Assembly: GCA_021443045.1 (NCBI GenBank)
Contig: JABUUT010000040.1
Span: forward strand, 1-7,408
From: Fibrobacteraceae bacterium
GTDB taxonomy: Bacteria > Fibrobacterota > Fibrobacteria > Fibrobacterales > Fibrobacteraceae
Length of the DNA stretch: 7,408 nt
Reading direction: 5' to 3'
A model generated the notes under the pieces. That model was not told the origin of the DNA and ran no database searches. It saw only the letters and a program-made list of their open reading frames with translations. The translations under genes were made by a program, and so were the position numbers. Below, piece after piece: positions 1 to 5,836 of the stretch. Every line of letters starts with the position of its first letter. Position 1 is the first letter of the stretch.

Positions 1-190
1 GCGTAGCGAACGGCCTCACGCCTCAAAGCGACACCGTCGCGAACTCACCTCTGATAACTGACAACCGTTTACCACAACTCGCCAAGACTTGTGAAATGGA
101 ATGGTCTGCCTGCCGCAGGCGGGCTTACAGGCCCACTTCCAAGTCGCAAGAGCTGGCAGCTCCGCTGCAACCACCATTTTTCAGGAGGTC
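1..190. other. Non-coding 3' flank of recF with clustered small hairpins
   Basis: No convincing gene lies here. Perfect short inverted repeats are dense: GCGAC-ACC-GTCGC at 28-40, GCCTG-CCG-CAGGC at 108-120, GGGC/GCCC arms at 121-134, and two overlapping, mutually exclusive stems, GAGCT-GGC-AGCTC at 150-162 and GCAGC-TCC-GCTGC at 156-168. On the minus strand, the direction of recF transcription, none is followed by a clear run of T, so I do not call an intrinsic terminator. Bases 53-65 read GTTGTCAGTTATC on the minus strand, a 13-mer also present on the plus strand at 7142-7154. Bases 8-22 resemble the stem-loop of the repeat at 7241-7280. The region therefore looks like degenerate intergenic repeat material. 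Confidence 0.6.
108..120. repeat. Perfect inverted repeat GCCTG-CCG-CAGGC
   Basis: Arms at 108-112 and 116-120 pair exactly around a 3-nt loop. A second potential stem, GGGC (121-124) with GCCC (131-134), follows at once. They lie about 60-80 nt past the recF stop codon and could fold at the end of the recF mRNA, possibly as an RNA-stabilising 3' structure. There is no T-tract, so termination activity is not supported by sequence alone. Confidence 0.45.
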
Positions 191-1312
191 TCATAACTTT
201 ATTAACGTGTCTGCCCCAAAGGGCAACTCTTCTGCCTGTGGAGTAGCAATGAGCACCTGACAATTTTTTTCGTTTATTAGTGATGCCACCGCATCTCTAC
301 GGTCCACATCCAGTTCCGCAAAAATATCGTCTAAAAGTAGAATGGGTTTACTCAAGTAACGCATGGCCACATCCACTGCGGCAAAGCGCATGGCCACCGC
401 AGCCGACCGGCATTGCCCCTGGGAGCCTACGGAACGCATTTCATAGCCACTTTCGCACAAGGCCAAGTCGTCTTTGTGGGGGCCGCTCATGGTTATACCC
501 TGCAAACGTTCCACCAGTTCCAATTCCTTTAGGCGGCCTCCGTAAGCAAACCGCAGCATTTCCAAAAGGTCGTCTGTAGAATTTTCTTCTACGCGGCTTA
601 AAATGGAGCTTTTGTATTGGCAAGTTATTTCATCCACCCCATTGGAAAGTTTCTGATAGTAGCTGGTTATAATGGGAGAAACTTCACGAGATAAATTCAG
701 TCGCTCCAACCATACTCGGGCCCCCAAGTCTACCAACTGTTCTGTAAGCACATTGAATAAATCTTCGCCTCCCACAGAGGAGCCTTCATTTTTAAACTGC
801 TTCAGCCACTGGTTTCTTTGCTGTAAAACTCTTTTGTACCGCCGCAGCAAATCCGTATTCGCCGCCGATCTAAAACAAAGGATTTCATCTAACCATCGGC
901 GGCGAATTTCCGGAGCCCCCCGCAAAAGTTCTATGTCGGAAGGCTCCATGACTACCGCCGGACAAGTTCCAAAAAAAGAACCCACCGAACGTAGATTTTC
1001 TCCATTCTGTCGGGCAGTAGTTTGCCTACGCCCCACTTTTACACCCCTCACCCATCCTGTGTGTTCTTCAGATTCTAATGGGTTTTCTTCCGATTCAAAC
1101 TCCCCACGCAGAATCATTTCCCCTTCGTTCCAGCGGATCATTTCCTTTAAGTCTTTACACCTAAACGAAAAACCCTGCGACAGCAAATGCACCGATTCTA
1201 GAATAGTTGTTTTTCCGCATCCATTGGGGCCATGAATCACATTGATTCCCGGCGAAAAACCAAATTCCCCACCTACACTGCGGGCATTTTCCAGGATCAG
1301 CCTTGATATCAA
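191..1312 (-). CDS. recF: RecF, DNA gap repair and replication protein
   Basis: RecF is an SMC/ABC-like ATPase that acts with RecO and RecR to load RecA onto single-stranded gaps near double-strand junctions. This 373-aa protein has the usual family length. Visible motifs are Walker A GPNGCGKT (residues 28-35), the family block VVMEPSDIELLRGAPEIRRR (120-139) followed by WLDEIL, the helical RYKRVLQQRNQWLK segment (158-171), GPHKDDL (277-283), the ABC signature SQGQCRS (297-303) and Walker B ILLLDDIFAELD (324-335). The TTG start is chosen because it gives the expected N-terminus MISRLILENARS, sits 6 nt after GAGAGG, and overlaps the upstream stop as TTGA. It is the last gene of a four-gene leftward operon of envelope proteins, which is not the classic dnaA-dnaN-recF setting. 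The common Q of the P-loop (GQGKT) is C here, which should be tolerated. The identification is firm. Confidence 0.96.
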   Translation of the reverse strand: MISRLILENARSVGGEFGFSPGINVIHGPNGCGKTTILESVHLLSQGFSFRCKDLKEMIRWNEGEMILRGEFESEENPLESEEHTGWVRGVKVGRRQTTARQNGENLRSVGSFFGTCPAVVMEPSDIELLRGAPEIRRRWLDEILCFRSAANTDLLRRYKRVLQQRNQWLKQFKNEGSSVGGEDLFNVLTEQLVDLGARVWLERLNLSREVSPIITSYYQKLSNGVDEITCQYKSSILSRVEENSTDDLLEMLRFAYGGRLKELELVERLQGITMSGPHKDDLALCESGYEMRSVGSQGQCRSAAVAMRFAAVDVAMRYLSKPILLLDDIFAELDVDRRDAVASLINEKNCQVLIATPQAEELPFGADTLIKL

Positions 1313-2340
1313 ATGGAGCCTCTCACACCAAAACTAAGAGGGTTCCAGAGCCCAGCCTCTGACTCGTATTCCAAGGCATAGTTCACATCAAAGGGGTATT
1401 TTTTCTTTCCAATACGCACGTTAAATTTATAACCCAAGCCCAACGAATAGTCAAAGCCATCCATACCCACTCGAACCGTGCCATTGGGTATAATATCGCA
1501 CTCAAAACCCACTCGGCCAGTCCACACATGCAAATCAGGGTCAAAGGCCAACAAAGTATCGGCCACCTGGTAATCTAAAGCCTCCATCCAGGCATACACA
1601 GGCTTGCCCAAAATTTCGGAACGGTAGCCCAAACCAATCTGCAGCACCTTGGGCCGCACCCCTTCGCTAGAAGGAATAGAATTATCGGTGCTAGGGTTTC
1701 TAGTCCACTTTGCAGACAAATTCTTACTAAAGCTCAGATTACGAATAACCACAGAAGAAGACCAATTTCTATTCCATTGACGAAGCCAGCCAAAACTCAG
1801 CACCACTGGGCTCTGGTACCCATCCACCATTTCAATATCATCGTAATACTCCGAAACGTCCAAATTGTCGTAGCCCATCGACAAAGAAAGTCCCAAGGCA
1901 TCATTGCGGGTGGCTCTATAAGAAAAGCCCAAATAGAGCATGGTAAAGTAAGGCGTTGCCGTACCTTCCGTTTGGTCATCGTCATTGATTACTTCAAAAT
2001 CTAAATCGCCGCGGTAAAGAGCCGCAAATCCAACCCCCATGCGTTTTCCCACAGACCCTTCTATACCTAGAGCACCCCCCAAACGATCTAAATCCCGTTT
2101 GTCTGCGTTTAAGGTGTAGCTTATATTCTGACGGAACCCAAGAATAGCCGGATTCCAGTAAGCTCCAGGCATCGATGAAGTATCGGCGCTACCGGTGTTG
2201 CCCCGCCCCATTTCGCGAGTTGAGGCCCCCATACGCTCCACAAAGCCATCAAAACTTCCCAAGGTCGCCTTTCTATCAAAGCTAAAAGCCATGGAAGAAG
2301 TGAGTAAAAAACCGGCCAAAGCAAAATTCAAAATTTTCAT
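1309..2340 (-). CDS. PorV/FadL-like outer-membrane beta-barrel protein
   Basis: The 343-aa product starts with a typical signal peptide (hydrophobic residues 5-19, likely cleaved near SMAFS-F). It then carries the N-terminal signature of the PorV/PorQ/FadL-like barrel group: MGASTREMGRGNTGSAD (37-53) and AYWNPAIL (60-67). The rest alternates short amphipathic strands and turns, with a glycine-rich block near 289-307 (VRVGMDGFDYSLGLGYKFN) as in that family. The last residues, SFGVRGSI, lack a terminal aromatic, a mild departure from the usual barrel-assembly signal. The ATG overlaps the upstream stop (ATGA) and follows a strong GGGAGGT site at 5-nt spacing. In Bacteroidetes, PorV shuttles cargo in type IX secretion, while other members of the group have unknown roles. 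Its pairing with a FlgD-Ig-tailed exported protein fits such a job, but that is inference. Confidence 0.75.
   Translation of the reverse strand: MKILNFALAGFLLTSSMAFSFDRKATLGSFDGFVERMGASTREMGRGNTGSADTSSMPGAYWNPAILGFRQNISYTLNADKRDLDRLGGALGIEGSVGKRMGVGFAALYRGDLDFEVINDDDQTEGTATPYFTMLYLGFSYRATRNDALGLSLSMGYDNLDVSEYYDDIEMVDGYQSPVVLSFGWLRQWNRNWSSSVVIRNLSFSKNLSAKWTRNPSTDNSIPSSEGVRPKVLQIGLGYRSEILGKPVYAWMEALDYQVADTLLAFDPDLHVWTGRVGFECDIIPNGTVRVGMDGFDYSLGLGYKFNVRIGKKKYPFDVNYALEYESEAGLWNPLSFGVRGSI
1319..1324 (-). promoter_or_regulatory. Ribosome binding site for recF (GAGAGG)
   Basis: GAGAGG on the minus strand lies 6 nt before the TTG codon at 1312-1310, inside the last codons of the upstream barrel gene. 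It supports a TTG start that overlaps the upstream TGA stop, and suggests that recF translation is coupled to termination of the preceding gene. Confidence 0.6.
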
Positions 2341-3932
2341 TTGTGACCTCCCAAGGTCATTACCTTGCCCCAGCCAATATGACCATGATTATCCTTGACG
2401 CGCACATAGTAAATACCCATCACACAGGGGTGCCCCTTGTCGTCGTAGCCATCCCAAAAATCTTCCTTAGCCAAAGAACTGCGGGCAGCGTCTGCATCCC
2501 GTGGTGCATCTTTTACAATGGTGCGAACCTTTCGCATATCGTAGCTAAAAACGTCTATGGTAATTTTAGAAGCCTTGCCCACTTTGTAAGACACCAGAGA
2601 TTCTCCACCAGCAGTAATCACGGAGGGAACCATTCTAACGGAACCTAAATTTTTACCCACATTGGCAAAGTTCAGTATTGGAGTCCAGGTAGCCCCTGTA
2701 TCAGCCGAAACAGAAACCCCGTTGCCATAAGTTGCTATGGCAAGGCCCATGGTGTTACGGTCTAAAGGAAAAGAGGCAATCGAGGTCACAATGGCATCTC
2801 TATCGGTGGCTCCAGTTTTAAAGCCAAAAAGCCATTCACTGCCATCTTCAGATTCCCAAGCCCCAGCTCCCAAAGAATCCAGTTTTAAATAACCACTTTC
2901 GGAACCACCTACGGCACGCACACCAACAAAAGCTTGCTTCCCTATAAAGGCTACGCCACTCACCGTATAGTCCCGGCTGTCAAAAATGTCTTTTTTCTGA
3001 GCCTTCTTTGCGGTATCCAAAAAATCCACCTTGGCAAAATCCTTGCCACCCTCCATTAATCTATACAACCCACTTGAAACACTTTCTTTTCCCTGAGAAG
3101 ATGTTTCCACAATAATCTGCAAAGGCTCCCCGCCCATCCAAATGCCGGTCACACGAGCCGAATCCAGAATCTTGGAGGCACCGCTCCATTTTCCACTGGC
3201 AGAGCGTACCCACAAACCTTTTTCACAGCCCATCCACAAATCCTTTGTTTCTGGGTGAACTGCCACGGCATACACCGAGGGGTTTTTCTTGCTGTTAATG
3301 CTTCCATTATTCTTCAATGTATCCAATGTTTTAGTTTCCCTATTAAACACATACTGGCTCACCTTAGGATCATTGGCGCTCTTTGCAATATTCAAACCCA
3401 GCAAACCTAGGGAACCGCGGGCAATCCACAACTGCTTGGCAGAGGAATCGTAGGCAAACCCGCTTATGGCATACAGCATGGCAGAGTCCATGTCTTCCGC
3501 CGCTTCGGGCAAATCAATCGGCGTTTCAACCAAATTCTTTTCGTTCCGAACAGAAACAAATCCTGCTGGAGTCAAGTACCCTCCGTTCTTACCCTCCGAA
3601 AACATGGGCAACAACCAGCCCAAGCCACCCGCCAAAGTTGTAGGCACCCTTCGACGCTCCCCCAGAACATCCACAAAAAAGTGGTCTTGCAAAGAAGAGT
3701 ATTCTTCGGAATAAATATTCTGCGTAGAATTTTTCACCTGAATGCGCCCACCATTCCCCACGCCTAGTTCCAGCAAAGAAACGCCGCTGTTCACATCACC
3801 TCGAGAAAAAGTCCACAAGGCTCCATCCTTGGCACTAGGAGAAACAGAGAACACATAGTTGCTCACCAACACTTCGGCACCAAACAGAGGCACCATTAAA
3901 AAGCACATTATCGATAAAAATCTTTTACCCAT
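2337..3932 (-). CDS. Exported beta-propeller-like protein with C-terminal FlgD-type Ig domain
   Basis: The 531-aa protein has a signal peptide (MGKR, then hydrophobic residues 5-18, likely cleaved near FGA-E), so it is exported. Residues about 90-420 form repeated short beta segments of propeller type, such as LYAISGFAYDSSAKQLWIA (153-171), YAVAVHPETKDLWMGCEKGL (221-240) and an Asp-box SADTGATW (409-416), with a weaker SEDGSEW at 361-367. The C-terminus (about 446-527) matches the FlgD Ig-like fold: ITIDVFSYDMRKVRTIV, then FWDGYDDKGHPCVMGIYYVRV (W493, G506, Y508, Y509) and a final GKVMTLGG. In related phyla such tails end cell-surface or secreted proteins and may act in sorting. No catalytic residues are recognised. 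The ATG follows the lolA-like stop by 7 nt. The SD is weak (GAGG at 10 nt, or GCGGG close to the ATG), so coupling to upstream translation is plausible. The exact function is unknown. Confidence 0.72.
   Translation of the reverse strand: MGKRFLSIMCFLMVPLFGAEVLVSNYVFSVSPSAKDGALWTFSRGDVNSGVSLLELGVGNGGRIQVKNSTQNIYSEEYSSLQDHFFVDVLGERRRVPTTLAGGLGWLLPMFSEGKNGGYLTPAGFVSVRNEKNLVETPIDLPEAAEDMDSAMLYAISGFAYDSSAKQLWIARGSLGLLGLNIAKSANDPKVSQYVFNRETKTLDTLKNNGSINSKKNPSVYAVAVHPETKDLWMGCEKGLWVRSASGKWSGASKILDSARVTGIWMGGEPLQIIVETSSQGKESVSSGLYRLMEGGKDFAKVDFLDTAKKAQKKDIFDSRDYTVSGVAFIGKQAFVGVRAVGGSESGYLKLDSLGAGAWESEDGSEWLFGFKTGATDRDAIVTSIASFPLDRNTMGLAIATYGNGVSVSADTGATWTPILNFANVGKNLGSVRMVPSVITAGGESLVSYKVGKASKITIDVFSYDMRKVRTIVKDAPRDADAARSSLAKEDFWDGYDDKGHPCVMGIYYVRVKDNHGHIGWGKVMTLGGHK
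2346..2352 (-). promoter_or_regulatory. Strong Shine-Dalgarno for the PorV-like gene (GGGAGGT)
   Basis: GGGAGGT on the minus strand lies 5 nt before the ATG at 2340-2338. It is embedded in the codons for the C-terminal LGGHK of the preceding gene, so the 3' end of that gene doubles as an initiation site. It is the best ribosome binding site in the operon and suggests high translation of the barrel. Confidence 0.7.
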
Positions 3933-3939
3933 ATTCCCG

Positions 3940-4578
3940 CTACCTCATGTCAATTTCGTCTACACCTTGTATGGTCTTATACTTAAACAAGTCCGGCGAA
4001 ATGTTCTTTTCTGTTTTTAAATTGATTATGTTGTACCAAGAAGAATTTCCGCTAGGGTCTACCGTAAACAGCCGCACCGGCGAAAAATCCTTTTGTGAAA
4101 GCCACACTTCCATTTGGCTAAACTGACCTGCATATTTGGCCGGGTCCAGCTTAAGCACCCAAAGTTTCTTTCCAGCGAATTCCCCCTCACCCAGGCCCAA
4201 GGCCTTGCAGTTTAGGTATTTGAATAAAAGTTCGGAAGGGTGTAAAGCCGACGACAAATCCTCCACCGCCTTAATGAGCACCTGTTTTTGTTCCACATTG
4301 TGTTGCCACAAACTTTCACCATCGCTGTAAAATTTTATACCCGGTAGAGACAAAGTAAAACGGTCTTTTTCGGCCACAACCAAACGCCCCTGCTGTGTGG
4401 CAATATCTGGGGAATCGGCGTAAAAAACCTGCAGCTTAAAATCAAGGCTCCAGGCTTTTCCTGTTTTAAACCAAGCCTTAGATTTCGCCATGGCTTCGTC
4501 GGCACTTAAAGCAAAAGAGCCCACAACACCCACCAAGCACACCGTCAGCACAAATACAAAACGACCAACCAAAATCAT
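3940..4578 (-). CDS. LolA-family outer-membrane lipoprotein carrier
   Basis: LolA proteins are periplasmic chaperones that take lipoproteins from the inner-membrane LolCDE complex to the outer membrane. This 212-aa product has an N-terminal signal (hydrophobic residues 7-23, cleavage near SFA or LSA). It then has the family pattern of an open beta sheet: WSLDFKLQVFY (43-53), GRLVVAEKDRFTLSLPGIKFYSDGESLWQHN (64-94, modify-and-read strands around the lipid pocket), a helical HPSELLFKYL stretch (113-122), MEVWLSQKDFSPVRL (156-170) and the closing DLFKYKTIQGVDEID (196-210). The ATG at 4578 is chosen over an in-frame GTG at 4620 because AGGAG lies 4 nt upstream and a TATAAT box overlaps the first codons of the longer form. 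It is the first gene of the leftward operon. LolB is not seen. Whether it is the main LolA or a specialised paralogue serving this operon cannot be told here. Confidence 0.8.
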   Translation of the reverse strand: MILVGRFVFVLTVCLVGVVGSFALSADEAMAKSKAWFKTGKAWSLDFKLQVFYADSPDIATQQGRLVVAEKDRFTLSLPGIKFYSDGESLWQHNVEQKQVLIKAVEDLSSALHPSELLFKYLNCKALGLGEGEFAGKKLWVLKLDPAKYAGQFSQMEVWLSQKDFSPVRLFTVDPSGNSSWYNIINLKTEKNISPDLFKYKTIQGVDEIDMR

Positions 4579-4582
4579 AACG

Positions 4583-4587
4583 CTCCT
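4583..4587 (-). promoter_or_regulatory. Ribosome binding site deciding the LolA-family start (AGGAG)
   Basis: AGGAG on the minus strand lies 4 nt before the ATG at 4578-4576. The alternative GTG 42 nt upstream has no comparable site, so the shorter protein with an ordinary signal peptide is preferred. Confidence 0.65.
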
Positions 4588-4611
4588 GAATAATATATGC
4601 AAATTTACCAA

Positions 4612-4617
4612 ATTATA
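4612..4617 (-). promoter_or_regulatory. Candidate -10 box (TATAAT) of the lolA-like/recF operon
   Basis: The minus strand reads TATAAT at 4617-4612, an exact match to the bacterial sigma-70 -10 consensus. Transcription would begin near 4605 and leave a leader of about 27 nt before the ATG at 4578. No good TTGACA-like -35 lies 16-19 nt upstream, so the promoter would be weak or activator-dependent. It is the only promoter-like sequence seen ahead of the four-gene operon. Confidence 0.42.
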
Positions 4618-4706
4618 CACATTCGCGTTACTGCCATGTGGTTTTCTTCACAATAAATTTCTATCTTACTTGGCAAAACTGATTAAATCCCTTTTAAAGG
4701 AATATT

Positions 4707-5822
4707 ATGCGCAAACTGTTATTGCCAACCCTTCTGACAGCAGCTGCATTTGCAACAGCCGCCGAAATCGAAGTACACGGTAACGTGAACCTGGACTACG
4801 CCAGCTATTTTAACGAAGATTTTGACCCCACCAACGCCGCAAACCAAGACATAGACCTTTCCTTAAAGGCTCAACTTGACGAGAATGTTTCCGTTATTGT
4901 AAATGGAACCACAAAGAGCACGTACGTAGGTGCCGACAGCAGCGTTCAGGCTTCCGAAATCCGCCATGGTCTAGCTCGCTCTACAGCCATGGGTAGTAAC
5001 GGACGTTTTAACTCCTTTGACTTTGACGGAGCACAACTACGCTGGGACGTCACCCCAGATGTTGGAATCATCTTCGGCGACATGACCTACAGTGCCGGCC
5101 AAATTAACTACTACTTTTGGCGCGACCCTTCTCGATACGCCGTTATTGTCCGTGAAGAAAGCCTCCGCGGCATAGGCGTAGAAGTGGGCAACGAAAAGTA
5201 TGGCCAGGGCAAGCTCTACTTTGGAGCCTCCGAAGACAGCGAAAGTTCCATGGCCCTCTTTGCCACCTACGGTCTTCCTCTAATTAACCGCACTAACGAA
5301 CACTTTGTAATCACCCCAAGCTTAGACTGGATGTTCGGTGATCACATTGGGCGTAGCCACACCTACGTTCTCGGTACCGAAATCGACTATACAAAGAGCC
5401 TGGAAAAATTCAATTATGGCGTTTATGCCGTATGGGGTCTCCACCCGTACAAGGGCAACGGCGTTCACTCCTTCCTTTTGGAACCCAGCATGAACTACGC
5501 CGTATTCAACCTGTCTGCCACCTTCTTCCACGCCATTGTTGACGAAGACTACGAAGCCGCACCACAAATTATGACAGACGCACAGCAGTTCTTTGCCATT
5601 GAGCCCAGCTTCAACCTTCACAAAAAGCTAACTCTGGGTCTCAACTACGAATACAGAGATGTGGATGTCAACATCGAAAAAGACGAAACCCACTATGGTG
5701 GTCTTTCCTTCTATGTGTATCCAACCCTCAACACCGAAGTGGTTATTTGGATGGGATACAATTTTGACGATAATAACGACACCGACTTTGCCATGGGTAT
5801 CAGCGGAAAGGCTGAATTCTAG
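4707..5822 (+). CDS. Outer-membrane beta-barrel protein of unknown function
   Basis: The 371-aa product begins with a clear signal peptide (MRKLLLPTLLTAAAFATAA, cleavage after residue 19). The mature part, starting EIEVHGNVNLDY, is built of alternating amphipathic strands with aromatic girdle residues and acidic loops throughout, and ends GISGKAEF. The terminal phenylalanine is the classic signal for barrel assembly by the BAM complex. Examples of strands are AQLRWDVTPDVGIIFGDM (109-126), THYGGLSFYVYP (328-339) and TEVVIWMGYNF (343-353). Such a chain would make a porin-like barrel. I see no known substrate-binding signature and cannot name the family. The start is supported by AAAGGA 5 nt upstream. 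The following OpgC-family gene begins 14 nt after its stop, so the two are probably co-transcribed. It could be a general porin, a glycan-related channel or a structural barrel. Confidence 0.75.
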   Translation: MRKLLLPTLLTAAAFATAAEIEVHGNVNLDYASYFNEDFDPTNAANQDIDLSLKAQLDENVSVIVNGTTKSTYVGADSSVQASEIRHGLARSTAMGSNGRFNSFDFDGAQLRWDVTPDVGIIFGDMTYSAGQINYYFWRDPSRYAVIVREESLRGIGVEVGNEKYGQGKLYFGASEDSESSMALFATYGLPLINRTNEHFVITPSLDWMFGDHIGRSHTYVLGTEIDYTKSLEKFNYGVYAVWGLHPYKGNGVHSFLLEPSMNYAVFNLSATFFHAIVDEDYEAAPQIMTDAQQFFAIEPSFNLHKKLTLGLNYEYRDVDVNIEKDETHYGGLSFYVYPTLNTEVVIWMGYNFDDNNDTDFAMGISGKAEF

Positions 5823-5836
5823 ACAAACGAAAGCCT

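Larger units (their letters stand above)
4579..4706. other. Divergent intergenic region
   Basis: These 128 bases separate the leftward lolA-like/recF operon from the rightward barrel/OpgC pair. The left half holds the TATAAT box and AGGAG site described above. The right half is AT-rich (for example AATAAATTT at 4652-4660) and ends with AAAGGA at 4696-4701, 5 nt before the ATG at 4707. I could not find a convincing paired -35/-10 for the rightward operon. TATCTT at 4662-4667 is a weak -10 candidate. Both envelope operons could share control from here. Confidence 0.55.

Noticed and set aside
69..263. Short minus-strand open frame overlapping the recF end
   Set aside because: It overlaps recF codons in another frame and runs through the hairpin-rich non-coding flank, with no domain.
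672..1235. 187-codon open frame on the plus strand inside recF
   Set aside because: It is antisense to a firmly identified recF, is Ser/Pro/Arg rich with no recognisable domain, and has the look of a shadow frame.
4534..4548. Possible lipobox (LTVC) in the signal peptide of the LolA-family protein
   Set aside because: Valine precedes the cysteine where Gly, Ala or Ser is expected, and the cysteine lies in the middle of the hydrophobic core. LolA proteins are normally soluble periplasmic proteins.
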